Source of the DNA: Pseudomonas sp. DTU12.3 | GTDB lineage: Bacteria; Pseudomonadota; Gammaproteobacteria; Pseudomonadales; Pseudomonadaceae | Reading direction: 5' to 3' | NCBI RefSeq assembly: GCF_004124275.1 | Contig: NZ_CP027218.1 | Coordinates: 608,001-672,000 of the forward strand | Length of the DNA: 64,000 nucleotides | Part shown: one piece after another, positions 1 through 9,009 of the stretch | Layout: each line of letters opens with the position of its first letter | How positions within the stretch are numbered: position 1 is the first letter of the stretch | The notes under the pieces: generated by a model | Database searches by the model: none | Seen by the model: only the letters and a program-made list of their open reading frames with translations | What the model was told of the DNA's origin: nothing | Made by a program: the position numbers and the translations under genes

Positions 1-197
1 TGCGCTCTGGTGCCGGAAGACATCCAGAGGGTGTTGGCGCGCAAGGTAGAGCCAGAAAGTGGTTCGCCAGGGCTGAGGAAATACTGGCGATTTTCCCGGC
101 GCAGGGAGAGATACAGATTTTCGGTTTTTTCCAGTACACCCGATGGCGACGGGGTCTGAGGAGGAGGGCGTGGCGGGGGATTGCAGCGGATGATCAA
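1..197 (-). other. Unresolved open frame at the window edge
   Basis: A minus-strand frame is open from the window edge to about position 197, where a TTG could start it. It would encode a Pro-rich N-terminus followed by a stretch beginning LEKTENLYLSLRREN. The plus strand also has an open frame from position 1 to a TGA at 157-159. Neither has a recognisable family, a clear ribosome binding site or an ATG. The minus frame has the more Pseudomonas-like codons (few AGG/AGA), so it is the better candidate if anything here is coding. It lies just downstream of the tRNA-Phe terminator. Confidence 0.2.
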
Positions 198-206
198 ATC
201 GCAGGC

Positions 207-240
207 ATAAAAAAACCCTGAATCTTGCGATTCAGGGTTT
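207..240 (-). terminator. Intrinsic terminator of tRNA-Phe
   Basis: A 12-bp perfect stem (AAACCCTGAATC/GATTCAGGGTTT) with a 4-nt loop is followed, on the minus strand, by a run of seven Ts. It lies directly 3' of the tRNA-Phe CCA end. Confidence 0.85.
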
Positions 241-248
241 TCGGTATT

Positions 249-324
249 TGGTGCCCAGAGACGGAATCGAACCGCCGACACGGGGATTTTCAATCCCCTG
301 CTCTACCGACTGAGCTATCTGGGC
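249..324 (-). tRNA. tRNA-Phe (anticodon GAA)
   Basis: Read on the minus strand this is a 76-nt cloverleaf starting GCCCAGATAGCTCAG and ending TCTGGGCACCA. The acceptor stem GCCCAGA pairs with TCTGGGC. The anticodon stem GGGGA/TCCCC encloses the loop TTGAAAA, giving anticodon GAA. The T arm contains GGTTCGATTCC, and CCA is encoded. A strong terminator follows. Confidence 0.97.
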
Positions 325-410
325 AACGGGGCGCATTAAAAGGGTTTTTCGGATTTACGTCAACGACTTTTTTAAAATTTCTTAAATTAATTCCGTCGCT
401 TACGATCCGA

Positions 411-430
411 CCCCCGATTTTGCGGGGTTT
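411..430. terminator. Short GC hairpin 3' of yggX
   Basis: CCCCG-ATTTTG-CGGGG followed by TTT on the plus strand, overlapping the last two bases of the yggX stop codon. There is no T-run on the minus side, so termination of the asmA-mutY-yggX transcript here is only possible, not shown. Confidence 0.3.
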
Positions 431-701
431 ACTCTGCAGGCGGAACGTAGCCTTCGGCTTGAGCGTATTCCTCACCGGAGAAGTACTTGTCCATTTCGCC
501 CTGAAGAAATTTGCGATCTTCGGCGTTCATCATGTTCAGACGCTTTTCGTTGATCAACAGCGTCTGATGTTTCTGCCAGTCGGCCCAGGCCTTGGCGGAG
601 ACGTGGTCAAAAATGTCCTGACCTTTGGCGCCCGGGTACGGAGGGCGTTCCAGGGCTGGCAGTTCTTCTTTGTACTTGCGGCACATTACGGTGCGGGTCA
701 T
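429..701 (-). CDS. yggX: Fe(2+)-trafficking / oxidative damage protection protein YggX
   Basis: A 90-residue protein matching the YggX family in full length. It opens [15 protein letters not shown], with the conserved Cys7, and has the family segment [18 protein letters not shown] and a C-terminal GYVPP tail. YggX is a small cytoplasmic protein that protects labile Fe-S clusters and is proposed to handle Fe(II). Its ATG overlaps the mutY stop by 4 nt (ATGA), so it is translationally coupled as the last gene of asmA-mutY-yggX. The mutY-yggX pairing is conserved in gammaproteobacteria and fits the Fe-S cluster of MutY. Confidence 0.95.
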   Translation of the reverse strand: MTRTVMCRKYKEELPALERPPYPGAKGQDIFDHVSAKAWADWQKHQTLLINEKRLNMMNAEDRKFLQGEMDKYFSGEEYAQAEGYVPPAE

Positions 702-1765
702 GGCGACTCTCCTGCATTCAAGACGGCGGCCGCGCGTTCGAGCAAGGTTTTGACCGGGGCGGCGAGGCCCAGGCGCGGCGGGGTGGCGAGGTTATACCAG
801 AGCCAGTCGGCCTCGGCCACGTGATGGGCGGCCTCCTGTACCTGAACCAGCCAGGGTTCGATGGACAGCTGGAAATGGCTGAACGTGTGGACAAGGTTCG
901 GCAGCGCCTGCTGCTCGCCCATGGTCAGCGAGTGCTGGTCGGCGAGATGTTGCAGGTCGTCGAGGCCATCGAGTTCCGGCAGGCTCCACAAGCCGCCCCA
1001 CAAACCGCTCGAGGGGCGACGGTAAAGCAGAATCGCGCCGTCGCCGTTGGCCAGCATCGGCATCAGCGTGCGCTTCTGCGGAATGGCTTTGCGCGGCTTG
1101 GGGATCGGGTAGCGGGTTTCGAGGCCGAGCATGTGCGCCTCGCAGCCACGCTCCAGCGGACACAGCAGGCAACTCGGCTTGCTGCGCGTGCAGAGCGTGG
1201 CGCCGAGATCCATCATCGCCTGGGTGTAGGCGTTGACCCGATCATGCGGCGTAAAGCGCTCAGCGTTGGCCCACAGTTGTTTGGCGACCTTTGGCTCGCC
1301 GGGATAGCCCTCTTGCGCGGTAAAGCGCGCCAGCACGCGTTTGACGTTGCCGTCGAGGATCGGTGCGCGCAGGCCCATGCTGATGCTGGCGATTGCGCCC
1401 GCAGTGGAGAGGCCGATGCCCGGCAGATCGGTAAGCTTTTCGACGTCACGCGGAAACTCGCCACCGTACTGGCTGACGACGATCTTCGCGGTCTTTTGCA
1501 GATTGCGCGCGCGGGTGTAGTAACCGAGGCCGGTCCACAGGTGCAGCACTTCGTCTTCCGGGGCTTCGGCCAGCGCTTCGACCGTCGGCAGTGCGGCCAT
1601 GAAACGGTCGAAGTAATTCAGCACGGTGCTGACTTGAGTCTGCTGCAACATGATCTCCGACACCCACACCCGATACGGGTTGATGTCCTGCTGCCAAGGC
1701 AAATCATGGCGGCCATGGCGGTCGAACCACTCCAGCACCGCCGTGGAAAACTGCTCCGCTCTCAT
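698..1765 (-). CDS. mutY: A/G-specific adenine DNA glycosylase MutY
   Basis: 355 residues. MutY removes adenine mispaired with 8-oxoguanine in base excision repair. The N-terminal HhH-GPD domain (about 1-210) has the catalytic Glu37 in SEIMLQQTQ, the helix-hairpin-helix [12 protein letters not shown] (114-125) and Asp138 in ILDGNVKR. The [4Fe-4S] loop has Cys192, 199, 202 and 208. The C-terminal part (about 230-345) is the NUDIX-like 8-oxoG recognition domain, including [11 protein letters not shown]. It overlaps asmA upstream and yggX downstream by 4 nt each, so the three form one operon. Confidence 0.97.
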   Translation of the reverse strand: MRAEQFSTAVLEWFDRHGRHDLPWQQDINPYRVWVSEIMLQQTQVSTVLNYFDRFMAALPTVEALAEAPEDEVLHLWTGLGYYTRARNLQKTAKIVVSQYGGEFPRDVEKLTDLPGIGLSTAGAIASISMGLRAPILDGNVKRVLARFTAQEGYPGEPKVAKQLWANAERFTPHDRVNAYTQAMMDLGATLCTRSKPSCLLCPLERGCEAHMLGLETRYPIPKPRKAIPQKRTLMPMLANGDGAILLYRRPSSGLWGGLWSLPELDGLDDLQHLADQHSLTMGEQQALPNLVHTFSHFQLSIEPWLVQVQEAAHHVAEADWLWYNLATPPRLGLAAPVKTLLERAAAVLNAGESP

Positions 1766-3987
1766 CGCTTGAACAGCCCCTTCAATGCGTTTTTCAGTTC
1801 CGGGCTGACTTTGTCACCCAGTTTTTCGTCGATCTTCTCGCTGAGCTTGTTGCCGGCCATTTTGGTCGCGACCTGGCCGAGGCGATCATTGTCGACACGG
1901 CAGGCCTTGGCGCCGAGTTCCAGCGGGCCTCGGCAGCGTAACGGCCACTCGATGCCGACGAACTTGTCGCCGACCTGGCAGGCCGGATCCGGAATGGCGC
2001 TGGTGTCGCCTTCGACGATGATGCCAACGCGGTAATCCATGCCGAGCACGCGCAGGTCGATGTCGCCATCACCGTTGACGGTCATGCCGGGGATGCGCAC
2101 TTTCAGGTCCGGATTGCTGGCGATGCCGTTGCGCAAGGTCAGGTTGCCTTTCAGCTCCTGGAACGGCGTGTCCTTGCCGCGTGGCTCGCCGCTGAGGGTT
2201 TTGCGGTTGAGCGTGGCGATGCCTTTGCACAGTTGCTGTTCAAGGTTGGCGTTGAGCAGCACGCCGTTGTTGATCACGAAACTGGCATTGCCGTTTAGGG
2301 TATCGATCAGCGCCTGCTGGCTGTTGCCGCTGCTGGTGACGTTGCTGGTGAGGGTCACCAGGCCTTTGACCGGCGGGTTTTTGCCCTGGCTTTCGAGGAT
2401 TTTTTCCGCCGGCACGCGGTTGAGTTTGGTCTGCAGGTTCAGTACCGGCGCACTTGGGCGTACATCGAGGGTGCCTTTGGCTTCGAAGCCGCCGTTGTAC
2501 AGTTCACCGCTCAGATTGGTCAGGGTCAGCAGGCCGCCCTGGCCGGTGGCTTTCAATGCGGCGTTCTGGATCGGCAGCTTGTCGAGGGTCAACTGGCCGA
2601 AGGTCAGGTCGGCATCGACGTCGAGTTTGGCCAGACGCTCGACCGGCAACAGGCGCTCAGTGCTCCAGGCGGTTTTGCTCGGTTTGTCCGGCAGCGGCGT
2701 CGAACCGGCGCCGGCCATGGCATCGGCTTCGGTGCTGGCGACTTCGGCCTGGCGCACTTGCGTGGCGCTGTTGGCTTGTGCCGATTTTGGCGGCAAATAG
2801 CGGTCGACGTTGAACGTGTCGGCCTTGAGGATCGCGCGCAGCGATTGCTTGGCGAAGTCTTCGACGGCGATGCGGCCGCTGAAGCTGCTGTCGTCGAGTT
2901 TCAGGTTGATGTTGTCGAAGGCGACGCTGGTTGGCGTGGCAGCAACCCGGCTGACCAGTTCGACTTTGCTCAGGCTGCCTTCGGCCATGGCCGGGAGTTT
3001 CTGACCGATGCTGTCGACGAACTTCGCCAGATCGAACTGGGCAATGGAGAGGCCGCCAGTGATCTGCGGGGTCTTGTCGAGGTCGTTGGCTTTCAGTTCG
3101 CCCAAGGCGCGCAACTGGTTGGCGGAAATCTTGATGCCGGTCCATTCGGCGACGTTGGCCGCTTTATCCAGCGATATCTGCCCTTGAGCTGCGAAGGTCA
3201 TGGTTTTGCCTTGCAGCGGATCGCCAGCCAGTTCGCCGGACAGCTTCATGTCTTCGAACTTGTAGCGTTGCAGTGCGCGCTCGATGCGCAGCTCACCGGT
3301 GAGCTCGGTGCGCACGCGCAGGACCGGTTGATTGGTGCCAAGGAATGCAGTGGCTTTCACCGGGATATTGGTCGAATCATGCACCGGGCCGGTGCTCAGC
3401 TGGATGCTCTCGGCACTGAACTGCTTGCCGGTCTTCTCGTCGTTGTACTCAACACGGGCGTTGTTGACGGTCAGGCTATCGATGTCGAGGCGGATCGGCT
3501 GCGGTGGTTTTTCCACAGCAGCAGTGGGTTCGATGGCCGGTTGGCCTGCGGTTGCAGCTGGCGGCGTCGCTCCGGCCTCGGCGGGCAGCTTGCCGATGTC
3601 TTCCCAGTTGCCGTGGCCGTCCTTGTCGCGGTTCAGGCGCAGGTTCAGGCCTTCGACGCGCACATCGCTCATCTGCACTTCACGGCGCAGCAGCGGCAGC
3701 ACGCGTACGGAAAGGCCGAGCATCTGCAAATCGGCAAACGGTTCGGTCGGTTTGACCAGCGTCGCGACGCTGGCCTCGTGCAATTCCAGGCCGAGCCACG
3801 GGAACAGGCTCCAGCCGATATCGCCATTGAGCGTCAGCTCGATGTGGGCCTTGTCGCGGGCTATCTGGCGGATCTCGTCTTTGTAATCGTTGGGATCGAA
3901 GAGGTGGGTCAGGGCAAAACCTGCCGCCACAATGATCAGCAACAGCCCGAGAAGTACCAGACCCAGGATTTTGCCGAACGCTTTCAT
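1762..3987 (-). CDS. asmA: AsmA family envelope protein
   Basis: 741 residues with one N-terminal membrane anchor (about 7-28) and a long periplasmic region. It has AsmA-family features: the N-terminal FDPNDYKDEI, a WSLFPWLGLEL segment, repeated beta-rich stretches and a C-terminal AsmA_2-like region with GNASFVINNGVL and GDGDIDL. AsmA-like proteins belong to the bridge-like lipid transfer group, implicated in phospholipid movement to the outer membrane. A Pro/Ala-rich linker (about 140-165) and another near 395-420 look disordered. It is the first gene of the asmA-mutY-yggX operon; a role in lipid homeostasis is inferred from the family only. Confidence 0.88.
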   Translation of the reverse strand: MKAFGKILGLVLLGLLLIIVAAGFALTHLFDPNDYKDEIRQIARDKAHIELTLNGDIGWSLFPWLGLELHEASVATLVKPTEPFADLQMLGLSVRVLPLLRREVQMSDVRVEGLNLRLNRDKDGHGNWEDIGKLPAEAGATPPAATAGQPAIEPTAAVEKPPQPIRLDIDSLTVNNARVEYNDEKTGKQFSAESIQLSTGPVHDSTNIPVKATAFLGTNQPVLRVRTELTGELRIERALQRYKFEDMKLSGELAGDPLQGKTMTFAAQGQISLDKAANVAEWTGIKISANQLRALGELKANDLDKTPQITGGLSIAQFDLAKFVDSIGQKLPAMAEGSLSKVELVSRVAATPTSVAFDNINLKLDDSSFSGRIAVEDFAKQSLRAILKADTFNVDRYLPPKSAQANSATQVRQAEVASTEADAMAGAGSTPLPDKPSKTAWSTERLLPVERLAKLDVDADLTFGQLTLDKLPIQNAALKATGQGGLLTLTNLSGELYNGGFEAKGTLDVRPSAPVLNLQTKLNRVPAEKILESQGKNPPVKGLVTLTSNVTSSGNSQQALIDTLNGNASFVINNGVLLNANLEQQLCKGIATLNRKTLSGEPRGKDTPFQELKGNLTLRNGIASNPDLKVRIPGMTVNGDGDIDLRVLGMDYRVGIIVEGDTSAIPDPACQVGDKFVGIEWPLRCRGPLELGAKACRVDNDRLGQVATKMAGNKLSEKIDEKLGDKVSPELKNALKGLFKR

Positions 3988-4065
3988 GGGCGAGTCCTTG
4001 TAGTTAGTCGAATTCGTAATTTAGCCGGGGAGTATAGCGCTGCAACGGCCCTGTTCGGTGTGGCG

Positions 4066-4470
4066 TCATGTCGTCAGGACTTCCAGCGGCACCTGTAACC
4101 GGGCGGCGATTGCCTGAGCTTCAAGGTGCCCGGCGGGTGCCCGCAGGCGCAGTTCGGCCCCCGCTTGCGACGCCATTTTCTGCGCTTGGTTCACCATCCG
4201 CTCGGCAACCCCACGGCGACGAGTAACTTTTCGTACACACAAATGGGACATGTACCAGACGTCGCGGTGCCTTTGCAGGCGCGCGGCGCCGAGCAGACGG
4301 TCGTTGAAACGTCCGGCAATAAAACTCCCGTCCGCCAACGCACTTTCGATCAGCTCCACTTCACTGGAAAACGGCGAAAACAGCCATTCGGGTGCATCAC
4401 GATAGATTTTCTGCAGATCCTGCTGATCCTGATAATTGGCGTCTTCAAGCGTTTGAACGATAACCGGCAT
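4066..4470 (-). CDS. GNAT-fold protein, PanM/PanZ-like acetyl-CoA sensor
   Basis: 134 residues from the ATG at 4470, preceded by GGGG; a longer in-frame extension would run into the adjacent intergenic repeat and is rejected. It has GNAT features: MSHLCVRKVTRRRGVAERM is strand beta4 plus the acetyl-CoA loop (RRRGVA). The short single-domain layout and the N-terminal QDQQDLQKIYRDAPEW resemble the PanZ/PanM family, which in enterobacteria binds PanD and acetyl-CoA and promotes maturation of aspartate decarboxylase. No panD is nearby, so this role is by family resemblance only; a generic N-acetyltransferase is the alternative. About 320 bp upstream holds a repeat and no gene. Confidence 0.65.
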   Translation of the reverse strand: MPVIVQTLEDANYQDQQDLQKIYRDAPEWLFSPFSSEVELIESALADGSFIAGRFNDRLLGAARLQRHRDVWYMSHLCVRKVTRRRGVAERMVNQAQKMASQAGAELRLRAPAGHLEAQAIAARLQVPLEVLTT

Positions 4471-4496
4471 GGTAACCCCGTAAAAAATGCGCCCCG

Positions 4497-4580
4497 TGCA
4501 GGAGCTGCCGAAGGCTGCGATCTTTTGATCCTGTTTTTGCAAAACAACGTCAAAAGATCGCAGCCTTCGGCAGCTCCTAC
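4497..4580. repeat. Intergenic inverted repeat, family A (GATCGCAGCC type)
   Basis: Two perfect 28-bp arms (4501-4528 and 4550-4577), starting GGAGCTGCCGAAGGCTGCGA, surround a 21-nt AT-richer loop. This is the first of six copies in the window (also 18956, 33663, 46819, 48951 and 59020). All are intergenic and all are paired in opposite orientation, as expected of REP doublets (REPINs) mobilised in trans by a RAYT transposase. Confidence 0.9.
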
Positions 4581-4792
4581 ACAGGTGTAGAGATCAGATG
4601 ACATGAAAAAGGTGATATCAGTTTGGTTTTTCTGTCACCTGCAAATGGTAACCTTCGCCCGTTCGTCCGTCCTTCTGCGACTTAACGTCGCGCCTTCATG
4701 GAGCTTCACCTGAAAAAACGGTCATGCCTGCGTGCATAAGGCCGAGGGTGAACAGTGGCTGGCGAACCATACTAATAATTGGGGGATACACA

Positions 4793-6457
4793 ATGAGCAC
4801 GAGCATTACGGCGGACGGCGTCAAAGCCGACCAGCCCGCGTTCCTGTCCAAGGAACGCATCATCGCCAAGCCCGGTTTCAACCGTTGGCTAGTCCCACCG
4901 GCCGCTCTGGCCATCCACCTGTGCATCGGCATGGCCTACGGCTTCTCGGTGTTCTGGTTGCCGCTGTCCAAGGCGCTTGGCGTTACCGCTCCAGTGGCTT
5001 GCGCACCGGACATGAGCTTCATCACACAAGTGTTTTCGTCGCAATGCGACTGGCCGATCTCGATGCTCGGCTGGATCTACACGCTGTTCTTCATCTTCCT
5101 CGGCTGCTCGGCAGCGATCTGGGGTGGCTGGCTGGAACACGCCGGGCCGCGCAAGGCCGGTGTGGTATCGGCACTGTGCTGGTGCGGCGGTCTGCTGATC
5201 TCGGCGCTGGGTATTTATACCCACCAGATCTGGCTGATGTGGCTCGGTTCGGGCGTGATCGGCGGTATCGGTCTGGGTCTGGGCTATATCTCGCCAGTGT
5301 CGACCCTGATCAAGTGGTTCCCGGACAAACGCGGCATGGCCACGGGCATGGCAATCATGGGCTTCGGTGGCGGCGCGATGGTCGGTGCACCGTTGGCAAC
5401 CGCGCTGATGAGCCACTTTGGCTCGGCTGGAGGCGTTGGCGTCTGGCAGAGCTTTGTGGCCATGGCGGCAATCTACTTCGTGTTCATGATCGGTGGCGCT
5501 CTGGCTTACCGCGTACCGCCTACCGGCTGGAAGCCTGAAGGCTGGACTGCACCGGCGAAGAAAGCGGCGAACGCGATGATCACCAACCGCCACGTGCATG
5601 TGAATGTGGCGTGGAAAACCCCGCAATTCCGTCTGGTCTGGCTGGTGCTGTGTCTGAACGTCTCTGCCGGTATCGGCATCCTCGGCATGGCTTCGCCATT
5701 GTTGCAGGAAGTGTTCGGCGGCAAGCTGCTGGGTGTTGATGTGCCGTTTGGCCAGCTCGATGCCGGGCAATTGGCCTCGATCGCTGCGATTGCTGCCGGT
5801 TTCACCGGTCTGCTGAGCCTGTTCAACATCGGTGGTCGTTTCTTCTGGGCATCGTTCTCCGACTACCTGGGCCGCAAAAACACCTACTTCGTGTTCTTCG
5901 CACTGGGTTTTGCCCTGTACGCGCTGATTCCGAACATGGGCCATCTGGGCAACGTTGCGCTGTTCGTGGCGGCGTTCTGCATCATCCTGTCGATGTACGG
6001 CGGCGGTTTTGCCACTGTTCCGGCTTACCTGGCCGACCTGTTCGGTACGCAAATGGTTGGCGCGATCCACGGTCGTCTGCTGACTGCCTGGGCGGCGGCT
6101 GGCGTGCTGGGACCGGTGTTGGTGAACTACCTGCGTGAATATCAGTTGAGCATCGGCGTTGAACGCGCTGCTGCTTACGACATCACCTTGTACATCCTCG
6201 CTGGCCTGCTGGTGCTGGGCTTCCTGTGCAACCTGCTGGTACGTCCGGTGGCCGACAAATACTTCATGACCGACGCGGAACTGGCTGCCGAACAAGCGCT
6301 GGGCCACGACAAAGGTGCTGACGCCAGCACTGTCCTGGAGTGGAAAGCGGCGCCGGGCAGCAAGCCGTTGGCGATCGCTGCGTGGTTGGCCGTGGGTATT
6401 CCGTTGGCGTGGGGTGTGTGGGTGACCCTGCAGAAGACGGCGGTACTGTTTCACTAA
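4793..6457 (+). CDS. OFA-family MFS transporter
   Basis: 554 residues from the ATG at 4793, preceded by GGGGG; upstream in-frame starts lack a binding site. About 12 membrane segments, beginning LAIHLCIGMAYGFSVFWLPL, the hallmark opening of the oxalate/formate antiporter (OFA) branch of the major facilitator superfamily. The MFS loop GGRFFWASFSDYLGRKN (about 365-381) is present. It is longer than the usual 400-430 residues because of an extended first loop (with Cys pairs near 70-90) and a polar segment between the halves. The substrate is a small organic anion by family, not known here. It is monocistronic with no enzyme neighbour to suggest the substrate. Confidence 0.8.
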   Translation: MSTSITADGVKADQPAFLSKERIIAKPGFNRWLVPPAALAIHLCIGMAYGFSVFWLPLSKALGVTAPVACAPDMSFITQVFSSQCDWPISMLGWIYTLFFIFLGCSAAIWGGWLEHAGPRKAGVVSALCWCGGLLISALGIYTHQIWLMWLGSGVIGGIGLGLGYISPVSTLIKWFPDKRGMATGMAIMGFGGGAMVGAPLATALMSHFGSAGGVGVWQSFVAMAAIYFVFMIGGALAYRVPPTGWKPEGWTAPAKKAANAMITNRHVHVNVAWKTPQFRLVWLVLCLNVSAGIGILGMASPLLQEVFGGKLLGVDVPFGQLDAGQLASIAAIAAGFTGLLSLFNIGGRFFWASFSDYLGRKNTYFVFFALGFALYALIPNMGHLGNVALFVAAFCIILSMYGGGFATVPAYLADLFGTQMVGAIHGRLLTAWAAAGVLGPVLVNYLREYQLSIGVERAAAYDITLYILAGLLVLGFLCNLLVRPVADKYFMTDAELAAEQALGHDKGADASTVLEWKAAPGSKPLAIAAWLAVGIPLAWGVWVTLQKTAVLFH

Positions 6458-6481
6458 GTAAGTGATAAAACGCACTACCCC

Positions 6482-6571
6482 TGTGGGGGCGGGCTTGCTC
6501 GCGAAGACGGACTGTCAGTCGACATAAGTGTTGGCTGACCCACCGCATTCGCGAGCAAGCCCGCTCCCACA
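6482..6571. repeat. REP doublet, family B (TGTGGGAGCGGGCTTGCTCG type)
   Basis: The left arm TGTGGGGGCGGGCTTGCTCG and the inverted right arm CGAGCAAGCCCGCTCCCACA are separated by about 45 bp. It is one of six family-B copies in the window (also 15876, 24820, 38765, 43903, 53363). It lies after the MFS gene; the rest of the 6458-6727 gap contains the hisB promoter. Confidence 0.9.
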
Positions 6572-6660
6572 TTTGTTTTTGGGTGCCTGTAATGGCTTGT
6601 ATGGACATGTCTACCCGCGACAGCCGGGCGTTCTATCCGTCAGCCATCTCACCTCTCGTG

Positions 6661-6689
6661 TTTCTGTTTGCTTCCTGCGTGCCTATAAT
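6661..6689 (+). promoter_or_regulatory. Probable sigma-70 promoter of the hisB block
   Basis: A perfect -10 hexamer TATAAT (6684-6689) with a 17-bp spacer to a weak -35 TTTCTG (6661-6666). It lies about 39 bp before hisB. Confidence 0.55.
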
Positions 6690-6727
6690 GGCTGCCTTTT
6701 TCGCCCAATGATTTTGCGGAGCTGGTG

Positions 6728-7321
6728 ATGGCCGAACGTAAGGCGTCTGTCGAGCGCGACACTCTGGAAACCCAGATCAAAGCCTCGATCAACCTTGATG
6801 GCACCGGAAAGGCCCGATTCGATATCGGTGTTCCTTTTCTTGAGCACATGCTGGATCAGATCGCCCGTCACGGGTTGATCGACCTGGATATTGAATGCAA
6901 GGGCGATCTGCATATCGACGACCACCATACGGTGGAAGACGTCGGTATCACCCTCGGCAAGGCATTTGCCAAAGCCATCGGCGATAAAAAAGGCATCCGT
7001 CGCTACGGTCACGCCTACGTGCCGCTCGATGAGGCGTTGTCGCGCGTGGTGATCGATTTCTCCGGTCGCCCGGGCCTGCAGATGCACGTGCCGTACACCC
7101 GCGCCACTGTGGGCGGCTTCGACGTTGACCTGTTCCAGGAATTCTTCCAGGGTTTCGTCAACCACGCGCTGGTCAGCGTGCATATCGACAACCTGCGTGG
7201 CACCAACACTCACCACCAGATCGAAACCGTGTTCAAGGCTTTCGGCCGCGCGCTGCGCATGGCCGTCGAGCTGGATGAGCGCATGGCCGGGCAAATGCCA
7301 TCGACCAAAGGCGTTCTGTAA
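6728..7321 (+). CDS. hisB: Imidazoleglycerol-phosphate dehydratase HisB
   Basis: 197 residues, the monofunctional (non-fused) form. It dehydrates imidazoleglycerol phosphate to imidazole acetol phosphate in histidine biosynthesis. The metal-binding motif [16 protein letters not shown] (about 61-76) and the second [18 protein letters not shown] region are present. The ATG at 6728 is used (GGAG 7-10 nt upstream) rather than the GTG 3 nt earlier. Its stop shares an A with the hisH start (TAATG), so the two are coupled. Confidence 0.98.
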   Translation: MAERKASVERDTLETQIKASINLDGTGKARFDIGVPFLEHMLDQIARHGLIDLDIECKGDLHIDDHHTVEDVGITLGKAFAKAIGDKKGIRRYGHAYVPLDEALSRVVIDFSGRPGLQMHVPYTRATVGGFDVDLFQEFFQGFVNHALVSVHIDNLRGTNTHHQIETVFKAFGRALRMAVELDERMAGQMPSTKGVL

Positions 7322-7959
7322 TGCAGACGGTTGCAGTTATCGATTACGGCATGGGCAACCTGCACTCGGTGGCCAAGGCCCTCGAGCACGTCGGTGCCGG
7401 CAAGGTGCTGATCACCAGCGATGCCAACGTGATTCGTGAAGCTGACCGCGTGGTGTTCCCCGGTGTTGGTGCGATTCGCGATTGCATGGCGGAGATCCGT
7501 CGCCTCGGTTTCGATTCGCTGGTACGCGAAGTCAGTCAGGATCGTCCTTTTCTCGGCATCTGTGTCGGCATGCAAGCCTTGCTCGACACCAGCGAAGAGA
7601 ACGACGGTGTCGACTGCATCAGCCTGTTCCCGGGCGCGGTGAAGTTCTTCGGCAAAGACCTGCATGAAGACGGCGAGCACCTGAAAGTCCCGCACATGGG
7701 CTGGAACGAGGTGAAGCAGAAGGTCAGCCACCCGCTGTGGCATGACATTCCGGACATGGCGCGTTTCTACTTCGTGCACAGCTACTACATCGCCGCCGCC
7801 AATTCGCGGCAAGTGGTCGGTGGCGGTCATTACGGCGTCGATTTCGCTGCGGCGCTGGCCGATGGTTCGCGTTTCGCCGTGCAGTTCCACCCGGAGAAAA
7901 GCCATACCCATGGCCTGCAATTGCTGCAGAACTTCGCCGCGTGGGACGGTCGCTGGTAA
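7321..7959 (+). CDS. hisH: Imidazole glycerol phosphate synthase, glutaminase subunit HisH
   Basis: 212 residues, a class I glutamine amidotransferase. It releases ammonia from glutamine and channels it to HisF. The nucleophile Cys lies in [12 protein letters not shown], and the His/Glu of the triad lie in [11 protein letters not shown] near the C-terminus. The N-terminus [18 protein letters not shown] is typical. It is coupled to hisB (1-nt overlap) and followed immediately by the DUF2164 gene. Confidence 0.97.
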   Translation: MQTVAVIDYGMGNLHSVAKALEHVGAGKVLITSDANVIREADRVVFPGVGAIRDCMAEIRRLGFDSLVREVSQDRPFLGICVGMQALLDTSEENDGVDCISLFPGAVKFFGKDLHEDGEHLKVPHMGWNEVKQKVSHPLWHDIPDMARFYFVHSYYIAAANSRQVVGGGHYGVDFAAALADGSRFAVQFHPEKSHTHGLQLLQNFAAWDGRW

Positions 7960-8220
7960 ATGGCTGCCAGGAAAACCAAACCGCCGATTCTGACCCTCAC
8001 TCCCGAACAGGAGAACGAGGCCAATCGCAAGATTCAGCGGTTCATGGAAGACCGTTTCGAACTGGACCTCGGTTCGTTCGAAGCGGCAGAAATTCTTGAG
8101 CTGTTTACCCGCGAAATTGCTCCGCACTATTACAACAGGGCGATTTTCGATGTGCAGACCCACCTCAAAGAGCGGTTTGAAAGCATTGAAAGCGACCTGT
8201 GGGCGCTCGAGAAAAACTGA
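7960..8220 (+). CDS. DUF2164 family protein within the his cluster
   Basis: 86 residues, acidic and helical, with the DUF2164 pattern (LTPEQENEANRKIQRFMEDRF, then ELDLGSFEAAEILELF and YYNRAIFDVQTHL). Function unknown. It starts at the base after the hisH stop (TAAATG) and is 42 bp upstream of hisA, so it is almost certainly co-transcribed with histidine biosynthesis genes. No membrane segment, metal motif or catalytic signature is visible. A structural or regulatory role alongside HisH/HisF is speculation from position only. Confidence 0.85.
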   Translation: MAARKTKPPILTLTPEQENEANRKIQRFMEDRFELDLGSFEAAEILELFTREIAPHYYNRAIFDVQTHLKERFESIESDLWALEKN

Positions 8221-8262
8221 TTTCCGAGCCAAGCTGAACATTCAAATTTGAAGGTTTGCCAG

Positions 8263-9000
8263 ATGCTGATTATTCCCGCTATCGATCTTAAAGACGGTGC
8301 ATGCGTACGTCTGCGCCAGGGCCGCATGGAAGATTCCACGGTGTTCTCCGATGACCCGGTGAGCATGGCTGCCAAGTGGGTGGAGGGCGGTTGCCGCCGT
8401 CTGCATCTGGTCGATCTGAACGGCGCTTTCGAAGGCCAGCCAGTCAATGGCGAGGTGGTCACCGCGATTGCCAAGCGCTATCCGACCCTGCCGATCCAGA
8501 TCGGTGGCGGCATCCGCTCGCTGGAAACCATCGAGCACTACGTCAAGGCTGGCGTCAGCTACGTGATCATCGGCACCAAAGCCGTTAAAGATCCGGCGTT
8601 CGTCGCTGAAGCCTGCCGCGCGTTCCCGGGCAAGATCATCGTCGGCCTGGATGCCAAAGACGGCTTCGTCGCCACCGATGGCTGGGCTGAAATCAGCACC
8701 GTACAGGTCATTGATCTGGCCAAGCAGTTTGAAGCTGACGGCGTGTCCTCGATCGTTTATACCGACATCGCCAAAGACGGCATGATGCAGGGCTGCAACG
8801 TACCGTTCACCGCTGCACTGGCTGCTGCCACGAAGATCCCGGTGATCGCGTCCGGCGGCATCCACAATCTCGGTGACATCAAATCGCTGCTCGACGCCAA
8901 GGCGCCAGGCATCATCGGCGCTATCACCGGCCGAGCGATCTACGAAGGCACCCTCGACGTCGCCGAAGCGCAAGCTTTCTGCGATTCGTACCAAGGCTGA
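8263..9000 (+). CDS. hisA: ProFAR isomerase HisA
   Basis: 245 residues, a (beta/alpha)8 barrel that isomerises ProFAR to PRFAR. The catalytic Asp pair is in IPAIDLKDG (start) and IVGLDAKDG (middle). Phosphate-binding motifs GGGIRS and ASGGI are present. The ATG at 8263 is chosen over an in-frame TTG at 8248 because AAGG lies 8 nt upstream and the protein then starts MLIIPAIDL as in the family. Confidence 0.97.
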   Translation: MLIIPAIDLKDGACVRLRQGRMEDSTVFSDDPVSMAAKWVEGGCRRLHLVDLNGAFEGQPVNGEVVTAIAKRYPTLPIQIGGGIRSLETIEHYVKAGVSYVIIGTKAVKDPAFVAEACRAFPGKIIVGLDAKDGFVATDGWAEISTVQVIDLAKQFEADGVSSIVYTDIAKDGMMQGCNVPFTAALAAATKIPVIASGGIHNLGDIKSLLDAKAPGIIGAITGRAIYEGTLDVAEAQAFCDSYQG

Positions 9001-9009
9001 GGACTGACC

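Noticed and set aside
821..4098. Long plus-strand open frames opposite mutY and asmA
   Set aside because: They mirror real genes on the minus strand; high GC removes stops from the complementary frame. No family resemblance.
4066..4542. Longer start for the PanM-like protein at 4542
   Set aside because: The first 24 codons would be translated from the family-A repeat; the ATG at 4470 has a ribosome binding site.
4889..6475. 528-codon minus frame opposite the MFS transporter
   Set aside because: The plus strand encodes a clear 12-helix transporter; the shadow is Arg/Gln/His-rich and has no domain.
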